Notes: generated from the sequence alone by a model not told the origin. A stretch of DNA of 43,575 nt from Planctomycetota bacterium (GCA_028280485.1 JANQLS010000131.1:1-43575), one strand, 5' to 3'; counted from the first letter of the stretch, positions 15,880 to 26,167 are shown. A program made the numbers and translations.

Positions 15880-18800
15880 TTACCCTTCACAAGGCGGGTA
15901 ACTCTCACAGTTGAGATCTCCCTCAGTCGGATCTTCGCCACAATTGAGGCCGGGAGGGGCCGGGGCCTGGCCGTCAATAAACAAGAAGCCGATCGAATTA
16001 ATCGCATCGGTAAGATCAACCTGATCACTATCATCGTAATCCAAGGCTGAGAGACATGTGGGATCAAAACCACCTAAGAATAGATAAGTCAGAATAGTAA
16101 TGGGATCGGTAATATCGTAAGTTCCATCCATGTTGGCATCAGATCGACGGAACAACGGCGTCGAAGGTAAAGGCTCAGGGCAATCGTGAACGATTTCTCT
16201 CAATCGAACTCCTGTACCTAAAACCTCTACTCCAAATATTCCTCGTTCAGAACTTAATGAGATAAATTGATTCTCAACATAACTTAAAGGCCCCCTTCGA
16301 TCGACCTCTTCATTATTTTCGTCCAAGGCAATTAAAATTACTTCTTGGGCGGTGAGTCGTAATGAGACTTGCGCTGCCCCCCTCATAAGATCTTCTTCAA
16401 CACAAGCGGTATGGAAATTGAAGTAGGTTACTTCTTCATCGTTAATCGAATCGGGTATGAGGAGTTCAAAGTCTTCATCTTCAGAATTAGGTTCTGCGAT
16501 TCTTAAGAGCGTACCTTCACCCTCTCCACCAGCAGAATGGGTAATGATGACTCCTCCCAGATTCAAGTTACCATCTTCATCGAATGTACTATCAGAATCA
16601 AATCCTACAGTTGTCCCAATAGCCACCGGCTCAACGACATGATTGCAATCCCAACAAACATCGAAAAGTAAACTTTCAATGCCAATGATTTCAATTCTTA
16701 CAATGCCGTTTGCATTCTCGAATGTGACCGTATGAAATTCTTGATCCTCTATAGTTTGAAATTCGACTTCATTAAGGGTTGAGTCCGTCACTACGCACTC
16801 CAACCCCTGGCCCCCAGCTTGAACCTTCATTTCTACTTGTGTCGGAAACCCTCCAGCACAAGTCTGACTCACTTCGAGAATAGATCGTTCGGGTAATAGT
16901 ATATCGGTCACTCCATTATCACAAATGGGATCGATCTCTGTAGAATGTTGTCCTACGATTAAACCGGGGGAACTTTCACCACCGACCTTAGACAAATACA
17001 ACTGTGGCCAGACGATGTTATCGTGCTCTCCTTCTTCCAATTCACAAAATGAAACACACCCGCGAGACCTAAACTCTTGATCCACTGGAGAAGAAACCTG
17101 AGGAATTGGCTGTATCCCAGAAGCCAATTCACTGACAGAGTAAATTCCTTCTCGGTTAGTCCCATTCGTTTGATTGTGAATGACAAACTCTACGGATTCT
17201 AATTGCGCCAGCTCACTGATCACACCCAACGGATACGCAAAAAATAAGTAAACTCCTTCTCCCCCGGAATCCCCTACTAAGCCCGAATCATCGAGGTCGA
17301 AGGGAATTTCAATGAAATCAGTAAGTGAGAAACTTTCACCCGGATTGGCTTCGTCAGGAATCAATTCAAGAGCAAAATCATCCGGTTCAAAATAAGAATT
17401 CCCTATAGGTGATTGAACTCCTGCTGGGTTAAAAGGCAAATAAAACCCGACTCCTGGATACCCCTCTTCAGGATCAAACTTTGGGAATCGAGGATCAGCA
17501 AAGGCTACTTGGAACTCAGCTTCCCAATCTCGGATAGTGCCGTCAGGATTTCTTCCACTGTAACTCAGTCCACAATCAGGAAGGACTTCACATTGTTGCG
17601 CGATGCCTTCAGGGCTTCGGTTGGGGAAGCGCAATTGGGTGTCGAGGGTTTCTAATCCGTAAGTAGGAAACTTTAGTCTGTATGTAAAGACATCATGTTC
17701 AGAATTCGAATCGTTCGGTACGAGATCATCCCGCTTAGTACTAAAAGAGACCATTGTGCCATCGTCAGAAAGGCTCAAGTCCCAGATTCGCCGGTGATTA
17801 AAATACTGGTGAGGAAATTCAATTAGACATCTCCTATCTAAAATCCGGTCATAGATCCAAAAGTTATAGAATTGATGACTCACCGAACCTAATACGTATC
17901 GACCGCTTTCACTGAGGGCTTCTTTTCCAGGGTAATAATCCAAAATTCGAGTCGTTTGACGAGTTTCAAGGTCATGAATAAATAAATTCCCTTGGTCATT
18001 CTGAATTCCTGGAACGAGGTTATTTGCAAATGATTGGAAAGAAACTATTTGCCCATCGGCACTGATTGAAGGGGAGGGTATTGAATCTAAATTGCCTTCT
18101 TCTCCAGTACTGCTCACACTCACTCTCAAAACCTGGTCAGTTGGTCGGTCATAGACGAAAATGTCACGAACTCGGTTTGTATCATTACTAACAAGGTTTG
18201 AGGAATCACTAAGAAACAGTACCCTCGCTCCATCAGCACTCATTCCGTACAGGTGACTGCCACGGTTACTCAGTTCACCGTTCGCATTTTTTGATATTAG
18301 AATAGTTTGCCCTGCTAAACGGTCGCGAAGATACACTTGTAGTGTACCGTCGGAATCGGAGGTTAAATTGCTTGCACTTGAATTAAACGCAACAATTTGG
18401 CCATCATAACTGATATAGGGAGCATAGGAGGAAGCATCATCGGCCTGTACACCGAGGGATGAAACTGAAATTCGTTCAGTTAGCCCCAGATGAATGTTGT
18501 GGACGAAAATATCGTAAAACCCATTGGTATCACCAGGAACAAGATTACTTGCAGCTGACACAAAAGCTACCGTGTTCCCATCTCCACTAATATCTGGCCG
18601 AGTCGACTGAGCATTCCCTTGTTCACCAGAGCTTGAAACACTGGCTCGGATGACTTTTTGACTTTGATTATCCTTTACAAACACATCAGGAAAATTATTG
18701 GTATCACCAGGAATTAAATTATTCGCGCGTGAATAAAAAACGACTCTGTTTCCATTTGCGCTTAAAGCTAGTAATTGACTGGCTTCATTTCCTCCAACAC

Positions 18801-21084
18801 CTTCAAAATTGATACTTGCTCTCCTCACAGGTCCCAAAAAATGACAACCATCGTCACCGCAATTTCCAACTGCAGTTGAAAATCGAACGACAAACTCTTC
18901 TGCGCTAATTTCTGAAGGAGTTACTTGCCATGAACCGTTAAATAATCGATCCACACTGACCGGGTAAACCTCTCCTCCGGTACCAAAATTAAATGAAGAA
19001 CTCGTCAAACAAAGGATTTGAGCGCCGTTAAAGGGCCCCGAATCTGCAATCGTCCAGACAGCATCTAAGTCTCCGGGATGGATCTCTACCGCTTGAGTTT
19101 CTATAACTAAACGATCATCAGTTTCGACTCTAGCATTTATCGAATCCAAAACTTCTACTCGTAAACCAGCCTCCCCGCTCGGATCAATTTGATATTGGAA
19201 ATGTTGAGAATCGACTAAGGTTAAATTGAAGCTATATATTCCAGCGCCAAGGAAAACGGTGTCATCTCCTCGCCGAAGAGTATGCCCTAAGCCTTCGGCA
19301 CCAAAAGTCCAACGACCGGGGTAACCTTGAGTTTGTACATCCACAGGAATAGTGTTAAACGTAATAGTATCTTCAAAAACGAGGAGTCGGCCTGGGTCGG
19401 TAGTCGACAATGTTCCGTCTAAAGCTACTTGATAAGTCGCTTCAGATTCTTCGACGAGTTGAAGAGAAAGTGTGTATTCCCCGGGCACCAAACGAATCGT
19501 GTTATCTCCACTATAAAGTGAAGCCGAAACCCCATCGGCTCCCGACCACCAACGCCCTTCGTAACCAGCGAGATCAAAATTCACAGGAAAAGTCAGTACC
19601 GTCAAGCGATTCTCAGCTACTGATAGGAGAGGGTTTTCCGTTGTCACCGTTCCATCTAAAGTGACGGTGTAGACGGCCTCAGTATTAGCAATCCCCTGGA
19701 GACTGAACGTGTATTCCCCTGGAGCCACGGAGAGTGTCGCATCTCCATGTCTTAGAGCCGGTGGTACGACATCATGACCACTCCACCATCTTCCAGAATA
19801 TCCGTTGAGATCAAATTCCACCGGATGGGTTAATAAGGTTAAGCGGTTCTCAGCGGCTGACAGGAGAGAGCTTTCCGTTGTCACCGTTCCGTCTAAAGTA
19901 ACGGTGTAGACGGCATCGGTGTTGGCGATCCCTTGCAGGCTGAAGGTATATTCACCTGGTGCAATAGAAAGGGTGGCATCACCTTGCATTAAAGAAGCTC
20001 CGACAGCATCCGTTCCCGACCACCAACGACCGGTATACCCATTTAAATCTAACTCAATGGGATGGGTGACTAAGCTTAATTGATTTTCCTCGGCCGTAAA
20101 AAGAGGGCTTTCCGTTGTTACGGTTCCATTTGCAGTAACGGTATAAATCGCTTCAGTCCCGGGAATGGTATGCAGTGAAAAGATATATTCTCCCGGGGCT
20201 ATGGAAATCGTTTGATTGTATTGTTGTAAAGAACTTCCGACCTGATCCACTCCAGTCCACCATCGCCCAGCATAACCGTTGAGGTCGAATACAATTGGGA
20301 AAGTCACCAAGCTAAGCGAATTTCCTTCTACGTCGAGTAAAGAACTACTGGAACTCAGTGTGCCATCGACTTCCAAACTATAAATCGTTTCTGAGTTTGT
20401 AACTCCCATTAAAGAAAAGGTGAATTCCCCGGGAGCGACCGAGATTGATTGATCCCCTTGTTGTAAAGAATTCCCAATATTATCAATCCCGGTCCACCAG
20501 CGGCCCGGGTAATTGTTGAGGTTAAAGTTGATGGTGTGAGTGACAAGACTGAGAGCATTACCCGAAACAGTAAATATGGGACTCTTCGAACTTAAATTTC
20601 CATCCGGGTCCATACTGTATAGACCTTGAGAACTTTGGGCTCCTACTAATGAAAACAAGTAATTCCCGGGTGGAACTGAAAAACTTTGATCTCCCTGTAC
20701 CAGCGTATCTGCCACGACATCGGTGCCCGAGTACCAACGCCCCGGATAGCCATTTACTTCAAAATGAACAGTGTAAGTCACTAGCTCTAACTCACCTCCA
20801 GGGGAACTTTTAATTACAGAAGGGTTGCTCGAACTGACCACTCCATCTTTATCCACCGTAATCACAGCCACATTGGGAGCGACATTATTCAATGAGAATT
20901 GATAAGATCCTTCAGATAGTTGAAGAGTTTGATTTCCTTGTTGTAGACCGCTTGCGCCTAAACTCCACCGACCTACATACCCCCCCGCATCGACACTGAT
21001 GGACTGAGCCCAAAGGTTTGAACAACTCAGTAGTAGAAAGAGAACGAGGATTATCTTTAGTGATTTGATTTGATGTTGAAGCAT
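15880..21084 (-). CDS. Giant secreted protein: GRWW repeats, TolB-like propeller, dockerin
   Basis: The frame is open to 21126. The ATG at 21084 is preferred because it begins MLQHQIKSLKIILVLFLLL, a clean signal peptide ending at W-A-Q, with a G-rich Shine-Dalgarno-like stretch upstream. The product has 1734 residues. Residues ~27-670 hold eight tandem ~79-residue repeats with core G-Y-x-G-R-W-W, then L-x-x-G-D-x-T, P-G-E-Y-x-F-S-L and a Y-x-V-x-x-D-G-T turn. Residues ~755-1128 hold six repeats of V-x-F-x-S-x-A-x-N-L-V-P-G-D-T-N...D-I-F-V, a six-bladed TolB-like propeller. Residues ~1130-1640 hold unassigned beta domains with paired Cys. Residues ~1645-1734 are a dockerin with a Cys tail. I see no enzyme motif, so it is probably a surface adhesin or structural protein. 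A candidate ECF promoter lies at 21238-21265. Confidence 0.85.
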   Translation of the reverse strand: MLQHQIKSLKIILVLFLLLSCSNLWAQSISVDAGGYVGRWSLGASGLQQGNQTLQLSEGSYQFSLNNVAPNVAVITVDKDGVVSSSNPSVIKSSPGGELELVTYTVHFEVNGYPGRWYSGTDVVADTLVQGDQSFSVPPGNYLFSLVGAQSSQGLYSMDPDGNLSSKSPIFTVSGNALSLVTHTINFNLNNYPGRWWTGIDNIGNSLQQGDQSISVAPGEFTFSLMGVTNSETIYSLEVDGTLSSSSSLLDVEGNSLSLVTFPIVFDLNGYAGRWWTGVDQVGSSLQQYNQTISIAPGEYIFSLHTIPGTEAIYTVTANGTVTTESPLFTAEENQLSLVTHPIELDLNGYTGRWWSGTDAVGASLMQGDATLSIAPGEYTFSLQGIANTDAVYTVTLDGTVTTESSLLSAAENRLTLLTHPVEFDLNGYSGRWWSGHDVVPPALRHGDATLSVAPGEYTFSLQGIANTEAVYTVTLDGTVTTENPLLSVAENRLTVLTFPVNFDLAGYEGRWWSGADGVSASLYSGDNTIRLVPGEYTLSLQLVEESEATYQVALDGTLSTTDPGRLLVFEDTITFNTIPVDVQTQGYPGRWTFGAEGLGHTLRRGDDTVFLGAGIYSFNLTLVDSQHFQYQIDPSGEAGLRVEVLDSINARVETDDRLVIETQAVEIHPGDLDAVWTIADSGPFNGAQILCLTSSSFNFGTGGEVYPVSVDRLFNGSWQVTPSEISAEEFVVRFSTAVGNCGDDGCHFLGPVRRASINFEGVGGNEASQLLALSANGNRVVFYSRANNLIPGDTNNFPDVFVKDNQSQKVIRASVSSSGEQGNAQSTRPDISGDGNTVAFVSAASNLVPGDTNGFYDIFVHNIHLGLTERISVSSLGVQADDASSYAPYISYDGQIVAFNSSASNLTSDSDGTLQVYLRDRLAGQTILISKNANGELSNRGSHLYGMSADGARVLFLSDSSNLVSNDTNRVRDIFVYDRPTDQVLRVSVSSTGEEGNLDSIPSPSISADGQIVSFQSFANNLVPGIQNDQGNLFIHDLETRQTTRILDYYPGKEALSESGRYVLGSVSHQFYNFWIYDRILDRRCLIEFPHQYFNHRRIWDLSLSDDGTMVSFSTKRDDLVPNDSNSEHDVFTYRLKFPTYGLETLDTQLRFPNRSPEGIAQQCEVLPDCGLSYSGRNPDGTIRDWEAEFQVAFADPRFPKFDPEEGYPGVGFYLPFNPAGVQSPIGNSYFEPDDFALELIPDEANPGESFSLTDFIEIPFDLDDSGLVGDSGGEGVYLFFAYPLGVISELAQLESVEFVIHNQTNGTNREGIYSVSELASGIQPIPQVSSPVDQEFRSRGCVSFCELEEGEHDNIVWPQLYLSKVGGESSPGLIVGQHSTEIDPICDNGVTDILLPERSILEVSQTCAGGFPTQVEMKVQAGGQGLECVVTDSTLNEVEFQTIEDQEFHTVTFENANGIVRIEIIGIESLLFDVCWDCNHVVEPVAIGTTVGFDSDSTFDEDGNLNLGGVIITHSAGGEGEGTLLRIAEPNSEDEDFELLIPDSINDEEVTYFNFHTACVEEDLMRGAAQVSLRLTAQEVILIALDENNEEVDRRGPLSYVENQFISLSSERGIFGVEVLGTGVRLREIVHDCPEPLPSTPLFRRSDANMDGTYDITDPITILTYLFLGGFDPTCLSALDYDDSDQVDLTDAINSIGFLFIDGQAPAPPGLNCGEDPTEGDLNCESYPPCEG
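19090..21003 (-). repeat. Eight tandem ~79-residue coding repeats (GRWW repeat)
   Basis: The coding sequence repeats with a period near 237 bases. Copies 2-6 are the most alike; copies 5 and 6 share long blocks of protein identity (APGEYTFSLQGIANT, then AVYTVTLDGTVTTE). Copies 1, 7 and 8 diverge, and a ninth degenerate copy may follow. The arrangement points to growth by internal duplication, with the central copies most recent. I could not match the repeat to a named domain from memory. Confidence 0.8.
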
Positions 21085-21237
21085 GGGTCGATCCCCCGAA
21101 AGGAAGGCTTGATCGCCTTCAATCATTTCATGGACTTAAATATAGAATGACTTAGAAAGGGATCTGTTTATTGAGTTCAATTTCAATCGTCAACTCACTC
21201 AAATTGAGATTTTAAACAGGCCGATCCTTAGGAGAGG

Positions 21238-21265
21238 AACTGTGAAAAAGATGAGGACTGGGACA
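21238..21265 (-). promoter_or_regulatory. Candidate ECF-type promoter for the GRWW-repeat protein
   Basis: On the minus strand, TGTCCC (21265-21260) is followed by a 17-base pyrimidine-rich spacer and CAGTT (21242-21238). The start codon is 153 bases downstream. The same two boxes with identical spacing precede the two tandem giant genes (second box identical, first box varied in one of them). An AT-rich TAATTTT stretch precedes the first box. Confidence 0.6.
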
Positions 21266-21296
21266 GGAGAAAATTAGGATTTATCAAAATAATAAG

Positions 21297-21953
21297 CTAT
21301 TCAGGTTGCTCCGAATCGTTATCAATCTTATCGAATACTTCGCGTAACCTTTTCAAGGCACGTAAATACCGCTTTCGAGCTGCACTGTGTTCAATGTTTA
21401 AAACAAACGCCGCATCTTTACTACTCAAATGCTCAAAGTGACGAAGAACCAAAATCTCGCGATCGTTATCACTCATCTCCTCTAAGGCATCGCGAACCAT
21501 CTGTTGTGCTTCTTTACGAACGAAAGCTTGAGACGGTGAGGTTTGGGAAGCTACAAGTTCACGAGCGATAAACTCTGAGCTCGCACAAGGGTAACCACCT
21601 TTAAACATAGGCTCATCTCGACGAGCATCCTGAGCTTTTCCTTGAAGGTGTTTCCGGTGGATTTGAAGTAATCGTTGGAGAACTAAATACCTCACCCACA
21701 GGAATAGGGGAGCCGGGGGTTCCTCTAAGTATTTTTCAATTCGCCTAGCGCATTCGATATACGCTTCTTGAACGACATCACTGGGATCCATGCGTTGACG
21801 AATTCGAGGATCCATTCGAAATTTCACCGCTTTTTCTAAGCGGGGAAAATATTGATGGAATAATTTTGCGAATGCGCTACCGATGTCGGAAGCTCCTTTA
21901 AGCTTCTCAATATCATCATCTTGAACCGAAGGTTTATTCATTTCAGTGGTCAT
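21297..21953 (-). CDS. ECF-type RNA polymerase sigma factor (planctomycete kinase-linked type)
   Basis: About 218 residues from the ATG at 21953; an ATG at 21941 and a GTG at 21989 are alternatives. Sigma region 2 covers ~25-100, with R-M-D-P-S-D-V-V-Q-E-A-Y, the core-binding and -10-recognition helix, and L-F-L-W-V-R-Y-L. Region 4 covers ~155-210, with M-S-D-N-D-R-E-I-L-V-L-R-H-F-E and an A-A-R-K-R-Y-L-R-A-L recognition helix that reads the -35 box. The L-F-H-Q-Y-F-P-R-L start and D-P-S-D motif are typical of planctomycete ECF factors found beside Ser/Thr kinases. It overlaps the 3' end of the kinase gene by a few bases, so translation is probably coupled. No separate anti-sigma gene is seen; the kinase may control its activity. 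Confidence 0.9.
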   Translation of the reverse strand: MTTEMNKPSVQDDDIEKLKGASDIGSAFAKLFHQYFPRLEKAVKFRMDPRIRQRMDPSDVVQEAYIECARRIEKYLEEPPAPLFLWVRYLVLQRLLQIHRKHLQGKAQDARRDEPMFKGGYPCASSEFIARELVASQTSPSQAFVRKEAQQMVRDALEEMSDNDREILVLRHFEHLSSKDAAFVLNIEHSAARKRYLRALKRLREVFDKIDNDSEQPE

Positions 21954-24900
21954 TATTTTTGAGAGTTTCGGGTATCGGTCGAGTGTCACCTAGGGCGTGG
22001 GCTGCTTCAGAGTGTAAATGTAGGAGTGAACTAGCATCGCCTGAATTAAAAACTTTGGGAAGTGATACTTGACGGTAGGCATAATCAAAAATGGTGCGAG
22101 CGAAATCCTTTTCCCCAAGTTTGAACAGAGCGATGGAATACGGATAATAATCTTGGGCAATAATTTTTTCATTGGTTGCCAAAGGAATGCTTTTTTCAAA
22201 AGTACTCTTAGCCTCTGCCCACATCTCCTTCTTGACCTGAACGACTCCCAAAGTGTTTAAAGCATTGTAGGAATCTGGCATGAGCTCTATTGCTTTTTGA
22301 ACGAGTTCGTAACTACGATCAATATTTCGGATCTCGATGGGCCCGACCGCATACCACCATGCGAGAAGATTCGAGTATTCGGATCTTTTTTCAGGCTTCA
22401 GATCAAATTTTAAAATTTTCTCATAAACCTCGACAGCCCTTTGAGGTTTATGAACTCTCCAGGCATAAACTGCGAGTTGAACGCCAACCTTCTCGTTAGG
22501 GTTGAACTTAAATCTAACATTCAATTGATTAAACGTAATTTTATTTCTTCTATAGGGATCGAGTTCCCCTAAGTTTAGCGTTATAACTTTTTCTTCCTGA
22601 GAAATTTTCAATTCATTGGAAGGCGCTTCACTCACATCCCATTCGAGTCCTAATTTTTTGAGGTTTTTATATAGGCGATCGAGATCCCAAATGTGAACAG
22701 GGCCTCCAACTCTAGATCCCGCAGCAATATATTTACCATTCTTAGAAATACGTATGGGATTTATAACTTGATCCATCTCAAACTGAGCAAGCGGTACTAA
22801 TCCATCTCTATGATCCAACAATGTTAATTTACTTCTCGTGGTAGGAATCAAATGAGAGTAAGCATTCGTATGAATCAGCGAGTAGTTCTGATTAGAAACG
22901 AGGTTAAATCCTTTTCCATCATAACTATCTATCTCTTTGTTCTTCTTAAAATCAATCAGTCGACAACTGGAATTCCCAGTAACGAAAATTGTATCATTTG
23001 AAAGAAAACTAGAAATAAACGTCCCCTTTCTTAATTCACGGTAAATAACTTCTTTTTGAGTTAGATCCCAAATTTCGAATTGTTGCCCTCCCATAATGTC
23101 ACATAAAGCAAGATACTTACTATTCGGACTGATCGCCACATTCCCTGCGACTGAGAAGGTTTTAAAATGAAACTCTTCTTGAGTTGGATCAAAGTGATGA
23201 CTATGAAAGGCCCCCCAATCTCCAACAACGATTTTTTTGTCTTCAAAATAAGCTAAATTACCCTTATTGACGTTACAAAGCTTTCGAGGAGGTCCCACTG
23301 TGATGTGATGCTCTTGCTCATTCCAGTCCCAGTGCCATATTCCTTGTTGATGACTGGTAAGGAGTTGAGTTCCATTCGAATTCCAGCGGACGAATGATGC
23401 ACCGGGGAGAGGAATTTTTTTTACGATGGAATAATTTCTCAAATCGATGATGTAGACGCCAGTGTCTCTCGTGGTGGCACACCAGCGATTATTCGGATGG
23501 AAATCAAGATTTCGGTTGGCTTCCTTACTATTATCATAAAACTTGATTAATCTATGAGATCGATCATCAATTATCGTTGAAACATTGATACTGTTTAACT
23601 TACGACTAAAAAACTTATTTCCAGTTTTACTAAAGGCATCGATATAGCCGTTTAATTTGGATAAAAATTCACCATTATGAACGTCGTACAGAAATGAAAT
23701 TGGAGTTTTCGACCAACCCGCTGTAGCAAGAAATCTCCCATCGGAAGAGAATTCAATTTTTTGAAAAGTTATCGATTCATCGACTATACGAGTGGATTCC
23801 GTCTCTAAATCCCAAAGAACCAACGGACGCCAACCAGTTGCGATCATGGTTTCACTGGGGTGCCACTGTAAATAGACAACGTAGTCATCGAATCGGGAAG
23901 GAGGTTGGTGAAGAGTATGAAGCAACTTACCAGATTGAGCCTCATGAACCGTGACGATTCGTCTTGAAGCGTCCACTAAAGCAATTTTATTGCCCTTAGG
24001 ACTAAAAGCAAAATAACTACATTTTTCCGCCCATGATGGAAGACTGTGGTGATCCTGAGATTCGATGTCTACAATTTTGACTTTTCCGTATTTGTTAATA
24101 GAAACGATATCTTTTACAGGATGATAACTTAAATGAGAAAAACAGGAAGCATCGGTGGGAATGACTTTACCATCGTTAACTCTTACAAATTCAAGACGCT
24201 CCGAGGATAATCCACGAATCAAAAATTTTCCGTTAGGAGTGAAGGTTAAGCTGTAATCAAAAGCATCGATAGAGGCTGGGATACGACGCTTGTTTTTCGT
24301 TTTTAAATCGATCAATAAGACATCTCTTCCCTCCCCGATGGCTAATGTCTTCATATCAGGTGAGATCGACGCAACCATCTCATCCGGTACGGGGAAACTC
24401 TCTACCTCTTCAATTCCGATCTTTCCGCAATAAGCGATTGCAATATTTCTCAACTCAAATGAAGGAAGGTAATCCGCAGCCTCCGAAATTATTTTATAAA
24501 CCTCACCTCTATTCTCTGGCAAAACCGATGTGATACTCGCCTTGGCTTGTGCCACCTGAGATTCCCAAAGATGCTCGAGGGCCTTATCGCGCTCAGTTTC
24601 GAGATCAGCTGCAGTTTTATCCAGAGTTTCTACCGTCGTATCTAACCTCACCGCACTGAAGGTAGCGAGGATCGAAAGAATAAAAAGTGCGGCACAAAGA
24701 CCTGAAATAAAGGGATTTCTACGAACAAAAAGCCAACTACGTTCAAACGCATTCGGTAAGCGAGCTTGAATCGGTCGCCCTTGAAGAAAACGGTCGAGGT
24801 CATCTCGTAGGTCTTCTGCTTTGGAAAATCGTCTCGCCGGATCTTTATCGAGGCACTTTAAGATAATGGTTTCGAGATCACGAGGAATCTTCGGGTTGAT

Positions 24901-26100
24901 ATTTCGAGGAGCGGGAAGATCACCATCCATGATCTTCTTCATCAAACTCGCTCGATCCAACTCATCGAAGGCAGGTTGAAAACAGACGAGCTCAAAGAGA
25001 GTGGCGCCTAAGGCGTAAATATCACTTCTAGGGTCGCTCCAACCTCGAAATCGTTCCGGGCTCATGTAGCGTAATGTTCCCACCACATCCCCCGATTGAG
25101 TTAAGGCATCGCCATCACCCAGTTTCGCTAGACCGAAATCGGATACCCAAATTTTCCCCTGGCGATCTAATAAAAGATTCGCGGGTTTAATATCACGATG
25201 AAGAACCCCTGCCTGGTGGGCTACAGCCAAAACATCAGCAACGATGGTTCCCAGTCGAGCGATCCCAAGGTAATAACGAAAACTACTGAGATCACGGGTG
25301 GGATTGGAAATCTGCGATGCTGATCGAGACAGTATTGATGAATCAACCTTAGAAATCGAAGTCGCAGAACCGTTAGTCCCCTCCATCATCGAAGTACGCG
25401 ATTGACTTCCATCGATAATCCCGAGACGAAGTGCTGAGGCTAATGCACTTGCGAGATCATTTTCATCAGGTTCGAGGCTAAGTTGCGGGTTGAGAGAAGG
25501 ATAACTATTGCTCGTCTTCTCTGCGATATTTGTATCTACTCCAGAGTTCTGATGATACTGTTTCCTCAAGGCTCGAATGACGTTGTCGAGATTATCCCCA
25601 TCGACAAATTGCATCGCATAAAAGCTAAGATGTTCAACTTCACCAAAATCGTAAACTGAGACTAAATGAGGATGAACAAGTCTCGCCGCTGTTTTGGCTT
25701 CGAGTTCAAAGCGACGACTGCGGGAGTCATCATCTCGAACACTCTTTGGGAGAATTTTTAACGCGACACTACGGGTCAGCGAGATCTGCTGAGCCTCGTA
25801 AACAACTCCCATCCCGCCTCTTCCGAGAAATCGAACAAGCTCATAATCACCGAGAGTTTGACCGATTTGGAGAGCTTCACTTTGAGGAGCATTTTGACTA
25901 TCGATGGTTTCACGATCTTCCAATCGAAGAATGACGGGCAACGTCTCCTGGATCTCGTTCGCGATCTCCGGGTAACGTTCCATGTATTCTTCAAGGCGTA
26001 TCACTTCCCCTTGGCGTTTACGCTCAGCTGCTTCATCTAAGACCAACTCTAAGGCAGCTTCTCGATCGAAAGAATTCAAAAATTGATTCTCCTGAGTCAA
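21943..26100 (-). CDS. Transmembrane Ser/Thr protein kinase with WD40 and TPR repeats
   Basis: 1385 residues. The N-terminal ~60 residues carry the L-E-E-Y-x-x-R-Y-P-E-I motif of planctomycete kinases. The kinase domain spans ~85-440: glycine loop G-R-G-G-M-G (93-98), Lys115, catalytic H-R-D (301-303), D-F-G (321-323) and the A-P-E-like S-P-E. All key residues are present, so it should be active. A ~100-residue Ser/Asn-rich insert (180-275) sits before the catalytic loop. One membrane helix follows at ~465-485. Residues ~570-1140 form WD40-like blades outside the membrane, and ~1210-1340 are TPR helices. The start appears to be TTG at 26100; no better start is visible. It is co-transcribed with the overlapping sigma gene. 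It probably senses an external or envelope signal and acts on that sigma factor (inference). Confidence 0.9.
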   Translation of the reverse strand: MTQENQFLNSFDREAALELVLDEAAERKRQGEVIRLEEYMERYPEIANEIQETLPVILRLEDRETIDSQNAPQSEALQIGQTLGDYELVRFLGRGGMGVVYEAQQISLTRSVALKILPKSVRDDDSRSRRFELEAKTAARLVHPHLVSVYDFGEVEHLSFYAMQFVDGDNLDNVIRALRKQYHQNSGVDTNIAEKTSNSYPSLNPQLSLEPDENDLASALASALRLGIIDGSQSRTSMMEGTNGSATSISKVDSSILSRSASQISNPTRDLSSFRYYLGIARLGTIVADVLAVAHQAGVLHRDIKPANLLLDRQGKIWVSDFGLAKLGDGDALTQSGDVVGTLRYMSPERFRGWSDPRSDIYALGATLFELVCFQPAFDELDRASLMKKIMDGDLPAPRNINPKIPRDLETIILKCLDKDPARRFSKAEDLRDDLDRFLQGRPIQARLPNAFERSWLFVRRNPFISGLCAALFILSILATFSAVRLDTTVETLDKTAADLETERDKALEHLWESQVAQAKASITSVLPENRGEVYKIISEAADYLPSFELRNIAIAYCGKIGIEEVESFPVPDEMVASISPDMKTLAIGEGRDVLLIDLKTKNKRRIPASIDAFDYSLTFTPNGKFLIRGLSSERLEFVRVNDGKVIPTDASCFSHLSYHPVKDIVSINKYGKVKIVDIESQDHHSLPSWAEKCSYFAFSPKGNKIALVDASRRIVTVHEAQSGKLLHTLHQPPSRFDDYVVYLQWHPSETMIATGWRPLVLWDLETESTRIVDESITFQKIEFSSDGRFLATAGWSKTPISFLYDVHNGEFLSKLNGYIDAFSKTGNKFFSRKLNSINVSTIIDDRSHRLIKFYDNSKEANRNLDFHPNNRWCATTRDTGVYIIDLRNYSIVKKIPLPGASFVRWNSNGTQLLTSHQQGIWHWDWNEQEHHITVGPPRKLCNVNKGNLAYFEDKKIVVGDWGAFHSHHFDPTQEEFHFKTFSVAGNVAISPNSKYLALCDIMGGQQFEIWDLTQKEVIYRELRKGTFISSFLSNDTIFVTGNSSCRLIDFKKNKEIDSYDGKGFNLVSNQNYSLIHTNAYSHLIPTTRSKLTLLDHRDGLVPLAQFEMDQVINPIRISKNGKYIAAGSRVGGPVHIWDLDRLYKNLKKLGLEWDVSEAPSNELKISQEEKVITLNLGELDPYRRNKITFNQLNVRFKFNPNEKVGVQLAVYAWRVHKPQRAVEVYEKILKFDLKPEKRSEYSNLLAWWYAVGPIEIRNIDRSYELVQKAIELMPDSYNALNTLGVVQVKKEMWAEAKSTFEKSIPLATNEKIIAQDYYPYSIALFKLGEKDFARTIFDYAYRQVSLPKVFNSGDASSLLHLHSEAAHALGDTRPIPETLKNNDH

Positions 26101-26110
26101 ACAATGGGCA

Positions 26111-26150
26111 ATGCTCGGAGCCCGAAGTTAATACTTTGGGCTCCGAGCAT
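26111..26150 (-). terminator. Strong hairpin upstream of the kinase gene
   Basis: Arms 26111-26123 and 26138-26150 form a perfect 13-bp stem (ATGCTCGGAGCCC and its complement). The pairing can continue inward for about four more pairs including one wobble, leaving a 6-nt loop. It stands beside a second hairpin in the gap between the kinase start and the end of the giant gene. No long T-run follows on either strand. Confidence 0.6.
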
Positions 26151-26167
26151 CTAACCTCTACCAGCAT

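Noticed and set aside
19090..21003. Regular DNA repeats read as a possible CRISPR array
   Set aside because: The period (~237 bases) and open reading through all copies show coding repeats. There are no short direct repeats with unique spacers.
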